This document shows, in pieces, positions 34,644-44,209 of a stretch of DNA of 64,000 nucleotides; positions within the stretch are counted from its first letter, which is position 1; every line of letters starts with the position of its first letter. A program made the position numbers and the translations under genes. The notes under the pieces are model-generated. The model saw nothing but the letters and a program-made list of their open reading frames with translations. It was not told the DNA's origin and searched no databases. The stretch lies in the NCBI RefSeq assembly GCF_002744755.1, contig NZ_KZ319299.1, forward strand, positions 1-64,000. Direction: 5' to 3'. This DNA comes from Leeuwenhoekiella nanhaiensis (GTDB lineage Bacteria > Bacteroidota > Bacteroidia > Flavobacteriales > Flavobacteriaceae).

Positions 34644-35906
34644 TTACCAGTCGTTAACGCGGTTACTGTCTAGCTTAACGAAGATAAAAAGCAGGATCGT
34701 AAAGCCCCATAAAGAAGAACCGCCATAACTGAAAAAGGGCAGAGGAATACCAACGGTGGGGAGCACCCCGGTTACCATCCCGATATTTACCAAAAAGTGA
34801 ATAAATAAAATTCCGGCAACACTATAGCCGTAAATACGACTGAACTGACTCTTTTGCCGTTCGGCAAGTATAATGACGCGCAGCATAAGGCCTACAAAGA
34901 GGAAGATGACCAGCGTACTGCCCAGAAAGCCCCATTCTTCACCCACGGTGCTAAAAATATAGTCGGTTTGCTGCTCAGGTACAAAATCCCCTTTGGTCTG
35001 AGTTCCCTTTAAAAACCCTTTTCCAAATAAGCCACCATTACCAATTGCAATTTCAGACTGATACGTGTTGTAACCTATACTTTTCATATCTACATCTTTC
35101 CCCAATACCACATTAAAGCGGTCACGGTGACGCTGTTCAAACACGTTTTGAAAGATGTAATCAACCGAAAACACAAAGAGCATTGCGACAATGGGCAAAA
35201 TGTAATACAGTCGTTTTCCGAAGCGCTTTTTGCGATTCATTATCAGAAGAATTACCGCGGTTACGAGAATTCCTGCAATGACATAGTAAGGCCCAAAAGC
35301 CAGTGTCAGTATAAAAAGGCCTACGACAACAGAGCCAATAATGAGATAAATTCCTGAAAGTCCCTCGCGGTAAAGCGGAAAGAAAAAGGCGGCATAAACG
35401 AGTGCACTACCCGGGTCTGGTTGTGGAATAATACAAATAGCCGGTAGAGCAATAATCACAAAGGCCCTGAGCTGGTGTACAAATGATTTTACATCGGTTT
35501 GAATATCGCTGAGGTATTTTGCCAAAGCGAGTGCTGTAGCTGCCTTGGCAAACTCACTGGGTTGCAGACCAAAGCTCCCAAAGCCGTACCAACTGGTTGC
35601 ACCCGAAATGGTTTTTCCGAAGACAAAAAGCCCCAGAAGTGACAATATGGAAACTACATAAATAATACTGGCAAAGCGTTCAAAAAACTTGGCTTCGAGT
35701 GAGAGTATAAATATGATGAGAAGAATGCTTAGCCCTATAAAAAGCAACTGCTTCGCATAGAGATTACTCATATCAAAAAAGTCATAGGTTTCTGTCGGGT
35801 CTATTGATGCCGAGATAATATTCACCCACCCAATACCTACTAATGCGAGATATAATACAATAATTAGCCAGTCAAAGGTGCCGCGGTTGCGTGTATTTAT
35901 AGCCAT
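34644..35906 (-). CDS. rodA: Rod-shape SEDS glycosyltransferase RodA
   Basis: Polytopic peptidoglycan polymerase of 420 aa. SEDS features include the conserved LQPSEFAKAATALALAKYL segment, PDPGSALVYAAFFFPLYREG and PFFSYGGSSLWGF near the C-terminus. It pairs with PBP2 (mrdA) in lateral wall synthesis. The mrdA stop overlaps this start by one base, so the pair is translationally coupled and RodA ends the mre-mrd cluster. Confidence 0.95.
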   Translation of the reverse strand: MAINTRNRGTFDWLIIVLYLALVGIGWVNIISASIDPTETYDFFDMSNLYAKQLLFIGLSILLIIFILSLEAKFFERFASIIYVVSILSLLGLFVFGKTISGATSWYGFGSFGLQPSEFAKAATALALAKYLSDIQTDVKSFVHQLRAFVIIALPAICIIPQPDPGSALVYAAFFFPLYREGLSGIYLIIGSVVVGLFILTLAFGPYYVIAGILVTAVILLIMNRKKRFGKRLYYILPIVAMLFVFSVDYIFQNVFEQRHRDRFNVVLGKDVDMKSIGYNTYQSEIAIGNGGLFGKGFLKGTQTKGDFVPEQQTDYIFSTVGEEWGFLGSTLVIFLFVGLMLRVIILAERQKSQFSRIYGYSVAGILFIHFLVNIGMVTGVLPTVGIPLPFFSYGGSSLWGFTILLFIFVKLDSNRVNDW

Positions 35907-37816
35907 TAAAGTTTAGGCTTTTCGGGTACTCCACTTAGTTTTTTGCCGTCGTTGATGTAGAAGGGCTCGCCACTCAAAGGTTTAGCATATTCATCTTCGA
36001 GGCTGTGGGTAAGCACCCAGTCTTCCAGATCGGTACGTGTAATTTCACCCTTAATGTGTTTTTCAATCATCAAACTGGCGATCTTACCGGCATAACGGGA
36101 ACCCCAATATCCGTTTTCAACGAAAACCGCAATGGCAATCTTCGGATTATCCTTGGGTGCGAAAGCTACGAAGATCGAGTGATCGGTTAATTGCTCGCGC
36201 TCACCATTGATTTTGGTATAGTTTTCTGCAGTACCGGTTTTTCCGCAAATTTCAATATCAGGAATGCGCACAGCCGAAGCGGTACCATAATTATACACAT
36301 CGTTCATTCCCTGAACTACCGGCTCAAAATTAGCGGGGTCGACTGAAGTAATATGTTTAGTGCGGTATTCTTCCGGAATTTGTTTTTCATCTCCCTCTAT
36401 GCTCTTAATGATGTGTGGCGTATAGTACCAGCCCCGGTTTGCAATGGCTGCGGTAACATTAGCCAGTTGAATGGGCGTAGTGCTTACCTCCCCCTGACCA
36501 ATGGAGTTAGAAATGGTAGCAGTACTGTACCATTTATACTCCGGAAATTTATACATTCTGTTGTAAAACTTTCCATCTGGTATAAAGCCGGGGCGACCTA
36601 TTGGTAAATCGGTACCCATAAAGTCACCGAGTCCAAAACTCGCCAAATGATTATTCCAAACATCCATACCTTCTTGCGGAGTATCGTATTTTTCGATTAC
36701 TCTTCGGTAAACGTTTGCAAAATAGGCGTTACAGGAGTTTGCAATACCCGGAATCATGCTCAGCGGTGAGGGATGGTGGTGGCAGCCCAGTTTTCGTCCT
36801 CTTCCATACGAATAGCCGCCATAACACGAAAAACTTTCCTGTGTATTCACCACACCTTCCTGCAATGCAATAAGAGCATTTAAGGTTTTAAAGGGTGAGC
36901 CGGGAGGATATTCTCCCTGAAGGCTACGGTCAAATAGGGGATCGGTTATAGTGTCATACCAAAGTCTGGTAAAATTTGCCGAACGCTCGCGGCCTACCAG
37001 CAGAGCGGGATCGTAGTTGGGCGCAGAAACTAGCGCCAGAATTTCACCGGTCGCCGGTTCGATAGCAATAATACCGCCGCGTTTGTTGATCATTAGCTCT
37101 TCGCCATAACGCTGTAAGGCAGCATCTACCGTTAGCGTAATGTCTTTTCCGGGTTGTGGCAGTGTGTCAAGGCTTCCGTTTTTGTATGGACCAATGTCGC
37201 GGTTAAAGCGGTCTTTCTGAATGTATTTTACTCCTTTGACGCCTCTTAGAACTTCTTCATATTGCTTTTCAACTCCGGTTCTTCCTTTAAGGTCACCCGA
37301 TTGGTAATAGGGGTTTGCCTCAATATCTGAATGATTTACTTCTGCTATATAGCCCAGAAAGTTTGCGCCAAAATCAATCTGATAATCTCGTAATGAGCGT
37401 TTTTGAATGTAGAAACCTTCGTATTTGCGCATTTTTTCCTGCAAATAGGCATATTCAGATTTTGTAAGCTGGGGTATGACAATCGAAGGCAATCGTGGCG
37501 AGTAGACCCTTGCTTTGTCAAGACGCGTTACCAAAGCTTCTTTGGTCATCTTTAGCATTTGGCAAAGTTCAAGCGTATCAAAAGGTTCAACCTCCCTGGG
37601 TATCACCATTACATCATAGGACGGCTGATTGCTAACTAAAAGCTCCCCGTTACGATCGTAAATGTGACCGCGTTGCGGATAGTCAAAACTGCGTTTAATT
37701 GCATTGTTTTCAGAAAGGCCGGCGTACGAGGTATTCAGGATTTGTAAATAGAATAGCCTTCCGGTGAACAAAAGTCCGGAAACCAATACAACAGAAAATA
37801 GCAGTATTCTTCTCAT
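35906..37816 (-). CDS. mrdA: Penicillin-binding protein 2
   Basis: Class B PBP of 636 aa. One N-terminal transmembrane helix is followed by a pedestal domain (QRGHIYDRNGELLVSN) and the transpeptidase domain with SPFK (Ser307, Lys310), SCN (361-363) and KTGT (526-529). It cross-links lateral wall peptidoglycan in the elongasome together with RodA. It overlaps the mreD stop by 4 bp (ATGA). Confidence 0.95.
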   Translation of the reverse strand: MRRILLFSVVLVSGLLFTGRLFYLQILNTSYAGLSENNAIKRSFDYPQRGHIYDRNGELLVSNQPSYDVMVIPREVEPFDTLELCQMLKMTKEALVTRLDKARVYSPRLPSIVIPQLTKSEYAYLQEKMRKYEGFYIQKRSLRDYQIDFGANFLGYIAEVNHSDIEANPYYQSGDLKGRTGVEKQYEEVLRGVKGVKYIQKDRFNRDIGPYKNGSLDTLPQPGKDITLTVDAALQRYGEELMINKRGGIIAIEPATGEILALVSAPNYDPALLVGRERSANFTRLWYDTITDPLFDRSLQGEYPPGSPFKTLNALIALQEGVVNTQESFSCYGGYSYGRGRKLGCHHHPSPLSMIPGIANSCNAYFANVYRRVIEKYDTPQEGMDVWNNHLASFGLGDFMGTDLPIGRPGFIPDGKFYNRMYKFPEYKWYSTATISNSIGQGEVSTTPIQLANVTAAIANRGWYYTPHIIKSIEGDEKQIPEEYRTKHITSVDPANFEPVVQGMNDVYNYGTASAVRIPDIEICGKTGTAENYTKINGEREQLTDHSIFVAFAPKDNPKIAIAVFVENGYWGSRYAGKIASLMIEKHIKGEITRTDLEDWVLTHSLEDEYAKPLSGEPFYINDGKKLSGVPEKPKL

Positions 37817-38319
37817 TTACGTCTAAAACTAAAAAGAGTGATAAAAAGCATGCAGAGCAAAAGGGTAAATGCTCCACTGAACAACGTCTTCTTAAGTATA
37901 TAGATTATGTCTGAAAAGTTAAAACTTTCGAGAGAAAAAAGAATCAGATGATGCGTAAATATCATGATACTGAGAAACAGCAGCCTTTCTCCATAAGCAG
38001 CGCTCGAAACCTTTACGGCATTATACTCATACGCAATACCGAAAATCGACTGTAAAATCCACGGTCTGAGATAGGCAACCGTCACGCAGGCAGCTGCGTG
38101 CATTCCACCGCTATTGGCAAACATATCTATGCTTAACCCCAGTAAAAAACTTGAAAAAAGGAGCAGGGCGCGATTATCACCAATAGGGAAAAGCAAAACA
38201 AAAAGAACATACGGATAGGGATTGATATAGCCCAAAAAGTCGATGTTGTTAAACAGGGTGATCTGTGCCAAAACCAGCACGATAAAGCGTAAGATGTTAC
38301 GTAAAATACTATTGCTCAT
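37813..38319 (-). CDS. mreD: Rod-shape-determining protein MreD
   Basis: Hydrophobic protein of 168 aa with about five membrane helices and the PYVLFVLLFPIGDNRALLLFSSFLLGLSIDMF segment seen in MreD. It is placed exactly between mreC (11-bp overlap) and mrdA (4-bp overlap). The sequence is poorly conserved in the family; the assignment rests on context and topology. Confidence 0.9.
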   Translation of the reverse strand: MSNSILRNILRFIVLVLAQITLFNNIDFLGYINPYPYVLFVLLFPIGDNRALLLFSSFLLGLSIDMFANSGGMHAAACVTVAYLRPWILQSIFGIAYEYNAVKVSSAAYGERLLFLSIMIFTHHLILFSLESFNFSDIIYILKKTLFSGAFTLLLCMLFITLFSFRRK

Positions 38320-39133
38320 CTCTGGTCTCCTGTTCTAAAGTTTGTATCTCTTCCCGGTCCAGATTTTCAATAACGTATACGTGACCCACATTGGTCATAT
38401 CGTTGAACAATTTTACTTTTATGCTGTAAAAATTTTCAGTGGGATCCAGCGCATATTCTGCAATGGTACCTATGCCGATTCCCTCGGGGAAAATGGTCGA
38501 TTTTCCTCCGGTAACGATAGTGTCGCCCTGTTTGACGGGAGCTTTAGATTGCACGTCAACGAGATCAACGAGATTAGGATCGCCGCCCTTCCAGACCAAA
38601 ATACCAAAGTGATTGCTTTTCTTCAATTTGGCGTTAATCTGCGAATTGCTGTTTAAAATACTCATCACTGTTGCATAACCGGGAGAAACCCGGTCTACAA
38701 TACCCACAATTCCTTTGCTGGTAATCACACCAAGATCTTGCTTTACGCCCTGATCGCGGCCTGCTTTCAGCGTGAGAAAATTGTCTTTATGCGAATAATT
38801 GTTATTGATGACCCGCGCTGTGGTAATTTGAAATCGGCTATCAAAACGCGTGGTGTCTATTTCCTGCGAAATGCTGTCGCGGGTATTTAAAAGTTGCTGT
38901 CTCAACCTGCTGTTTTCAGCAAGTAGTTGTTCATTATGTGTTTTAAGGTCGAAGTAGGACGAAACATCATCTATAGCCGTAAATATACCGCCGCTCAGAA
39001 AGTTTGCTGAATTGACAAACTTACTGCGGTGATAGGAGTGCGACTGAATCGTAAAAACAAGGGATAAAAACAGCAAAAATGCAAATAGCAGAAAGTTTCT
39101 ATACTTGATTAGAAAATTGACAATTTGCTGCAT
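38309..39133 (-). CDS. mreC: Rod-shape-determining protein MreC
   Basis: Protein of 274 aa: an N-terminal transmembrane helix (NFLLFAFLLFLSLVFTI), a coiled coil (about 55-95, NEQLLAENSRLRQQL) and a periplasmic beta-rich domain (GRDQGVKQDLGVITSKGIVGIVDRVSPGYATVMSILNSNSQINAKL). It couples the elongasome to the wall. It follows mreB by 14 bp. Confidence 0.93.
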   Translation of the reverse strand: MQQIVNFLIKYRNFLLFAFLLFLSLVFTIQSHSYHRSKFVNSANFLSGGIFTAIDDVSSYFDLKTHNEQLLAENSRLRQQLLNTRDSISQEIDTTRFDSRFQITTARVINNNYSHKDNFLTLKAGRDQGVKQDLGVITSKGIVGIVDRVSPGYATVMSILNSNSQINAKLKKSNHFGILVWKGGDPNLVDLVDVQSKAPVKQGDTIVTGGKSTIFPEGIGIGTIAEYALDPTENFYSIKVKLFNDMTNVGHVYVIENLDREEIQTLEQETRDEQ

Positions 39134-39147
39134 GAATCACAATCCTG

Positions 39148-40176
39148 TTATTTGATGAGTACGCTCTTGAATTTATTCAAATTCTTGAGGGTGATACCGG
39201 TACCTCTTACAACTGCACGAAGCGGATCTTCTGCGATATAAACCGGTAAATCGGTTTTTTGAGATAAACGCTTATCCAGGCCGCGCAACATACTACCACC
39301 ACCGGCAAGATAGATTCCGGTGTTGTAGATGTCTGCTGCAAGCTCAGGAGGTGTTTGTGACAGGGTTTCCATCACAGCGTCTTCAATGCGCAGAATTGAT
39401 TTGTCTAAAGCCTTAGCGATCTCCCGATAAGAGATAGATACCTGCTTCGGTTTACCGGTTAGCAGGTCACGTCCCTGAACGCTCATATCTTCTGGCGGAA
39501 CTTCTAAATCTTCGGTAGCCGCACCAATTTGTATTTTAATTTTTTCCGCACTGCGTTCCCCTACATACAGGTTATGCTGGGTGCGCATATAATAGATGAT
39601 GTCATTCGTAAACACATCACCCGCGATCTTAACCGATTTATCGCAAACAATTCCACCTAAAGCAATCACGGCGATTTCGGTAGTACCACCACCTATATCT
39701 ACGATCATATTTCCTTTAGGCTGCATGATATCAACCCCAATCCCTATGGCCGCAGCCATCGGCTCGTGAATCAAATAAACTTCCTTACCGTTAACACGCT
39801 CGGCACTCTCTTTTACCGCTCGCATTTCAACCTCTGTAATCCCGGAAGGGATACAAATCACCATACGTAAAGCAGGAGCAAACAAACGCTTTTTCAGCGC
39901 AGGAATTTCTTTGATGAACATACTCATCATTTGCTCACTGGCGTCAAAATCTGCGATTACCCCATCTTTAAGCGGGCGGATGGTTTTGATGTTTTCATGC
40001 GTTTTTCCCTGCATCATCGCGGCATCTTTACCGGCAGCGATAATTTTATTGCTTACCCGGTCACGGGCTACAATAGACGGACTATCAACCACAACTTTGT
40101 CGTTGTGAATGATGAGCGTGTTTGCGGTACCAAGATCTATTGCTATTTCTTCGGTAAGAAAATCAAAAAAGCCCAT
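39148..40176 (-). CDS. mreB: Actin-like cell-shape protein MreB
   Basis: Protein of 342 aa with all actin-fold nucleotide motifs: AIDLGTANTLI, VDIGGGTTEIAVIALGG and the YLAGGGSMLRGLDKRL adenosine motif. The membrane-inserting hydrophobic loop and helix regions are present. MreB filaments guide RodA-PBP2 movement. It lies 71 bp downstream of purH on the same strand; no full consensus promoter is seen in that gap. Confidence 0.97.
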   Translation of the reverse strand: MGFFDFLTEEIAIDLGTANTLIIHNDKVVVDSPSIVARDRVSNKIIAAGKDAAMMQGKTHENIKTIRPLKDGVIADFDASEQMMSMFIKEIPALKKRLFAPALRMVICIPSGITEVEMRAVKESAERVNGKEVYLIHEPMAAAIGIGVDIMQPKGNMIVDIGGGTTEIAVIALGGIVCDKSVKIAGDVFTNDIIYYMRTQHNLYVGERSAEKIKIQIGAATEDLEVPPEDMSVQGRDLLTGKPKQVSISYREIAKALDKSILRIEDAVMETLSQTPPELAADIYNTGIYLAGGGSMLRGLDKRLSQKTDLPVYIAEDPLRAVVRGTGITLKNLNKFKSVLIK

Positions 40177-40247
40177 AAGCTAAGGTGTAATTAGAGAGAT
40201 TAGGTGCTGAATCCTTTGTATTTAAATGTACTTAAAAAATACGTTTA

Positions 40248-41774
40248 TTAGTGTTTAAAATGTCTGGTTCCGGTCATAACCATCGCCACATCATGCTCGT
40301 TGCAATAATCAATGCTCAATTGATCTTTGATAGAGCCTCCCGGTTGAATTACTGCGGTTATACCTGCCTTATCTGCCAGTTCCACACAGTCTGGAAACGG
40401 GAAGAAGGCATCACTCGCCATCACGGCTCCCTTAAGGTCAAAACCAAAGGAGGTTGCTTTCTCAACTGCCTGACGCAAAGCATCAACCCGTGAGGTCTGC
40501 CCGGTACCACTGGCGAAAAGCTGTTTGCCTTTAGCAAAAACAATGGTGTTAGACTTGGTGTGTTTGCAAATTTTTGAAGCAAATACTAAGTCAGTTAACT
40601 CTTCAACCGTGGGTTTATTGTTTGTTACGGTCTTAAGATCTTTAAGACTGTCTGTAATATGATCTTTATCCTGTACGAGTACGCCATTTAAGCAACTGCG
40701 CACCTGATCTTTAGGAAGGTCAATCGGCTTTTGAACCAACAGAACTCGATTTTTCTTTCCTTTTAAAATTTCTAAAGCCGCATCCGAATAAGAAGGAGCA
40801 ATCACCACTTCACAGAATAGTTTGTGAATTTCCTCGGCAGTTGCTTTATCAATTTCTTTATTGGCAATTAGAATTCCGCCAAAGGCCGAAACCGGATCTC
40901 CGGCTAGCGCATCAACATAAGCCTGATGAAGGGTAGGGCGCTGTGCCACACCGCAGGCATTGTTGTGCTTTAAAATCGCAAAGGTTGGGTTTTCGTCTTT
41001 AAACTCAGCCATTAGGTTTACGGCTGCATCTACATCAAGCAAATTGTTATACGAAAGCTCTTTCCCGTGCAGTTGCTCAAACATCGCATCAAAATCTCCG
41101 TAAAAAGTACCCTGCTGATGTGGGTTTTCACCGTAACGCAAAGTTTTACCCTGAGTATAGCTCGCTTTGTAAACGGTTTCTTCTTCGTTGAAATAATTGA
41201 AGATCGCCGTATCGTAATGGGAGGAAACATTAAAGGCTTTGGCAGCAAAACGCTTGCGATCAGCAAGGGTAGTGGTGCCTTTATTAGCAGAAATCAGTTC
41301 TAAAACTTCTTCATAATCGTCAACCGAAGAAACACAAAGCGTGTCTTTAAAGTTTTTAGCTGCAGCGCGGATTAATGAAATACCACCGATATCAATTTTC
41401 TCAACGATATCCTGTTGTGAAGCGCCCGAAGCTACTGTTTTTTCAAATGGATATAAATCTACAATGACGATATCCAACTGTGGAATCTCATATTCTTCCA
41501 TCTCGGCAACATCGCCCTCGTGATCCTGACGGTTTAGAATACCACCAAAAATCTTAGGGTGTAGGGTTTTTACTCTTCCGCCCAAAATAGAAGGATAGGA
41601 AGTGATGTCTTCAACCGGCACAACCGGAATATCCAGATCACGAATAAATTTTTCGGTACCTCCTGTAGAATAAAGCGTTATGCCAAGTTCATGAAATTTT
41701 TTAATAAGGGGTTCAAGACCTTCTTTGCTAAAAACGGAAACCAGGGCTGCTTTGGCCTGAATAGGAGTACTCAT
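40248..41774 (-). CDS. purH: Bifunctional AICAR transformylase / IMP cyclohydrolase
   Basis: Enzyme of 508 aa that carries out the last two steps of IMP synthesis. The N-terminal cyclohydrolase (MGS-like) contains LYSTGGTEKFIRD and GGRVKTLHPKIFGGIL. The C-terminal transformylase has RYGENPHQQGTFYG and LKHNNACGVA (Lys-His pair). Full family length; no domain is missing. It probably shares transcription with mreB downstream. Confidence 0.97.
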   Translation of the reverse strand: MSTPIQAKAALVSVFSKEGLEPLIKKFHELGITLYSTGGTEKFIRDLDIPVVPVEDITSYPSILGGRVKTLHPKIFGGILNRQDHEGDVAEMEEYEIPQLDIVIVDLYPFEKTVASGASQQDIVEKIDIGGISLIRAAAKNFKDTLCVSSVDDYEEVLELISANKGTTTLADRKRFAAKAFNVSSHYDTAIFNYFNEEETVYKASYTQGKTLRYGENPHQQGTFYGDFDAMFEQLHGKELSYNNLLDVDAAVNLMAEFKDENPTFAILKHNNACGVAQRPTLHQAYVDALAGDPVSAFGGILIANKEIDKATAEEIHKLFCEVVIAPSYSDAALEILKGKKNRVLLVQKPIDLPKDQVRSCLNGVLVQDKDHITDSLKDLKTVTNNKPTVEELTDLVFASKICKHTKSNTIVFAKGKQLFASGTGQTSRVDALRQAVEKATSFGFDLKGAVMASDAFFPFPDCVELADKAGITAVIQPGGSIKDQLSIDYCNEHDVAMVMTGTRHFKH

Positions 41775-41795
41775 AAGAAAAATTTATTTTGGGTG

Positions 41796-41803
41796 CAAAA
41801 GTA
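41796..41803 (-). promoter_or_regulatory. Candidate -7 box of purH
   Basis: On the minus strand TACTTTTG fits TAnnTTTG and lies 21 bp upstream of the purH start. No clear -33 box at the usual spacing. Confidence 0.4.
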
Positions 41804-41851
41804 TGAATTTAAGCACTAAAACGTCACGCATATTTTTGTATTTTCTCGGTA

Positions 41852-41859
41852 TAATTTTG
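41852..41859 (+). promoter_or_regulatory. Candidate -7 box of the FtsX-type permease gene
   Basis: TAATTTTG fits TAnnTTTG and lies 52 bp upstream of the start. A second match, TATTTTTG, is at 41831-41838. A -33 box at correct spacing is not evident for either. Confidence 0.35.
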
Positions 41860-41911
41860 TAACGCCAAACGGGCTTTTGCGTCATACAGGCATTATCATT
41901 TAGTCTTTACT

Positions 41912-43165
41912 ATGCTAATTTACCTCAGGGTTCTAAAAGAGAGTCTCGCATTTGCGGTCAATGCATTGCGTAACAACAAGTTGCGAACACTTCTGTCTTT
42001 ATTGGGAGTGACCATTGGTATCTTTTCGATCATTGGGGTTTTGGCTGCGGTTGATTCGCTAAAACAGGAAATAAAAGGCAGTCTTTCTTCACTTGATAAC
42101 AGCACAATTATTTTAATGCGTTTTTCATTTGGGCCCACAGATATTCCGAAGTGGAAACGGGAGCAATTTCCTGATGTGACCTATGAGGAGTATCAGTTTA
42201 TAAGCCGAAATGTACCCGATGTAGAAGCAGCCTCTTTTAGCCTTAATGTCCCTGCGGAATCCATAAAATTTGGTGATAAGCTGGTAACGGGCGTAAATAT
42301 CGCTCCGGTAACTGACGGGTACTACAATATCGAAGCTTTACAATTAGCGGAAGGGCGCTTTTTTAATGAGGCGGAATCCAATAGCGGTTCTAATGTAATT
42401 GTTTTGGGAGATGAAATTGCTGAAGGTTTATTTGGAGGATTGGATCCTATCGGAAAACAGGTGCGTCTATATGGGCAGCGCTTTTCGGTGATTGGAGTGT
42501 TAGAGAAGGAAGGAAATAGCATTTTTGGTCCGTCAAAAGATGGAATGGTTATACTTCCCGTTAATGTAGTGCGTCGTATTTACGGAAGCAATAATAAAGC
42601 GGCCTTTCCGCAGATTGTTATCAAACCCGAATCTGGTGTTGATGTGCCCGAGTTTAACGCCATTCTTGCACAGCGTCTGCGTCAATACCGGGGTTTAAAA
42701 ACTGACGAAGTCAATAATTTCTTTATCAATCAGCTTTCGGGCTTTACCGATTTTATAGATAATATAACCGGCACCATGTCAACTATTGGCGGGTTTATTG
42801 GCCTTTTCTCCTTATTGGTGGGTGGTTTTGGTATTGCCAATATTATGTTTGTAAGCGTAAAGGAGCGTACCAATTTAATCGGGATTCAAAAAGCACTTGG
42901 AGCCAAAAATCGGTTTATCCTGCTTCAGTTTTTATTTGAATCAATAATCCTGGCCGCTATTGGTGGATTAATCGGTCTCGGTTTGGTGTGGATTATCACC
43001 ATTGTGCTCTCGCAATTCACCGGAAGTTTTGAGTTTGTACTTTCGGCAACCAACATATTCTACGGCCTGTTCAGCTCTGTTCTTATCGGCTTAATCGCCG
43101 GCATTGTACCTGCGTTTATGGCTTCGCGCCTAGATCCTGTAGAAGCAATCAGAACCGGGATGTAA
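41912..43165 (+). CDS. FtsX/MacB-type ABC transporter permease (orphan)
   Basis: Protein of 417 aa in MacB layout: TM1 (NNKLRTLLSLLGVTIGIFSIIGVLAAVDSL), a MacB_PCD periplasmic domain (about 65-245) and an FtsX domain with three C-terminal helices (about 285-415; VKERTNLIGIQKALGAKNRFILLQFLFESIIL). Relatives extract lipoproteins or export small molecules mechanically. No ATPase gene is adjacent. It converges on the GAF gene with a 4-bp gap. Confidence 0.9.
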   Translation: MLIYLRVLKESLAFAVNALRNNKLRTLLSLLGVTIGIFSIIGVLAAVDSLKQEIKGSLSSLDNSTIILMRFSFGPTDIPKWKREQFPDVTYEEYQFISRNVPDVEAASFSLNVPAESIKFGDKLVTGVNIAPVTDGYYNIEALQLAEGRFFNEAESNSGSNVIVLGDEIAEGLFGGLDPIGKQVRLYGQRFSVIGVLEKEGNSIFGPSKDGMVILPVNVVRRIYGSNNKAAFPQIVIKPESGVDVPEFNAILAQRLRQYRGLKTDEVNNFFINQLSGFTDFIDNITGTMSTIGGFIGLFSLLVGGFGIANIMFVSVKERTNLIGIQKALGAKNRFILLQFLFESIILAAIGGLIGLGLVWIITIVLSQFTGSFEFVLSATNIFYGLFSSVLIGLIAGIVPAFMASRLDPVEAIRTGM

Positions 43166-43169
43166 ATTT

Positions 43170-43628
43170 TTAGCTCAAAATTCCCGAGACCTGCTCATTC
43201 ACCCATTCTAAAAAGCGCTCGTCAGCTTCAGTAAACGGGTCTGCAGTATTTGAATCAATGTCGATTTGACCTATGTTTTTTCCGTCAACAAATAGAGGGA
43301 CAACGATCTCTGCTTTCACTGTAATGCTGCAGGCGATATAATTGTCCTGAGCCTTAACATCTGGCACTACAAAATTTTGATTGGACACGGCTACCTGCCC
43401 GCAGATACCTTTTCCAAAAGGAATTATGGTATGATCTGTAGGCTCACCGGCATAGGAGCTTAGTTTTAGTTCGTCTTTATCTCCATTCTTAAAATAGAAA
43501 CCTACCCAGTCGTAATAATCAACTTCAGCGCGCAATAGCGTGCAAAGCTCTTCAAGTCGGTGCTCTACCGAAAGCTGATCTTGTTGCAGAATAGTTGATA
43601 CTTGTGGTTTTAGAGCTTCAAAAGTCAT
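43170..43628 (-). CDS. GAF-domain protein, free methionine-(R)-sulfoxide reductase-like
   Basis: Single GAF domain of 152 aa with the fRMsr features VDYYDWVGFYF, FGKGICG (Cys76) and NYIACSITVKAEIVVPLF (Cys100). These two Cys align with Cys94 and catalytic Cys118 of E. coli fRMsr by identical spacing. The third redox Cys (E. coli Cys84) is His66 here, so recycling would have to use another route. The enzyme repairs oxidised free methionine. Its start region overlaps that of the divergent reading on the plus strand, which argues for the later xrtF start. Confidence 0.85.
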   Translation of the reverse strand: MTFEALKPQVSTILQQDQLSVEHRLEELCTLLRAEVDYYDWVGFYFKNGDKDELKLSSYAGEPTDHTIIPFGKGICGQVAVSNQNFVVPDVKAQDNYIACSITVKAEIVVPLFVDGKNIGQIDIDSNTADPFTEADERFLEWVNEQVSGILS

Positions 43629-43666
43629 TTTTCTTGTATTTTAGGGCGGTTTTAAACCTGTTTTTA

Positions 43667-44209
43667 GTGCTTCAATTGATTCGCAAATATAAGTCGGTAC
43701 TTTTTTTTATCCTTACTTTTTTAGGGGTGTATCTTGTGCTGAGTTTTTGTTATGCGATGTACTTGAAGTATGCGCAATCAGAAGCCTATTATCCTGATTA
43801 TATAACGCACCGCGTGGCACAGCAGAGCGAAAGCTTGGTGAATATACTTGGGTACCGCGGTGAAATTGAACCACACCCCGACGAGGCTTCGATGAAATTA
43901 TTTGTAAACGAGCTTTTTGTAGCCCGCGTGGTAGAGGGTTGTAATGCGGTAAGTGTTTTGATTTTATTCGCTGCTTTTGTTCTGGCATTTTATCAGGGCT
44001 TGCGGTCCACGTTGCTTTTTGTTTTTGGCGGCGGCGTGTTGATTTATGCGGTTAATATCATACGCATTGCCCTGCTGAGTATTGGGCTGTACGCGTATCC
44101 CGATTATAAAGAGCTTTTGCACGATGTGGTTTTTCCGGGTATCATTTATGGGCTGGTTGTAGTGCTTTGGCTTTTTTGGATTCGCAGGTTTAAAGAGCAA
44201 ATGCGATGA
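43667..44209 (+). CDS. xrtF: Exosortase family protein XrtF
   Basis: Membrane protein of 180 aa from a GTG start. An ATG 72 bp upstream lies inside the divergent GAF gene and is not used here. About five hydrophobic helices carry the exosortase triad: VVEGCNAVS (Cys92), NIIRIALL (Arg133) and LHDVVFPG (His152). Exosortases cut C-terminal sorting tags and are presumed to attach the protein elsewhere. The XrtF branch is confined to Bacteroidota. It overlaps its partner gene by 4 bp. No protein with an obvious PEP-CTERM-like tail is seen in the window. Confidence 0.88.
   Translation: MLQLIRKYKSVLFFILTFLGVYLVLSFCYAMYLKYAQSEAYYPDYITHRVAQQSESLVNILGYRGEIEPHPDEASMKLFVNELFVARVVEGCNAVSVLILFAAFVLAFYQGLRSTLLFVFGGGVLIYAVNIIRIALLSIGLYAYPDYKELLHDVVFPGIIYGLVVVLWLFWIRRFKEQMR

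Noticed and set aside
43595-43666. Upstream extension of xrtF to an ATG at 43595
   Set aside because: It would overlap the divergent GAF gene's N-terminal codons and adds residues not typical of XrtF; the GTG at 43667 gives the family N-terminus.
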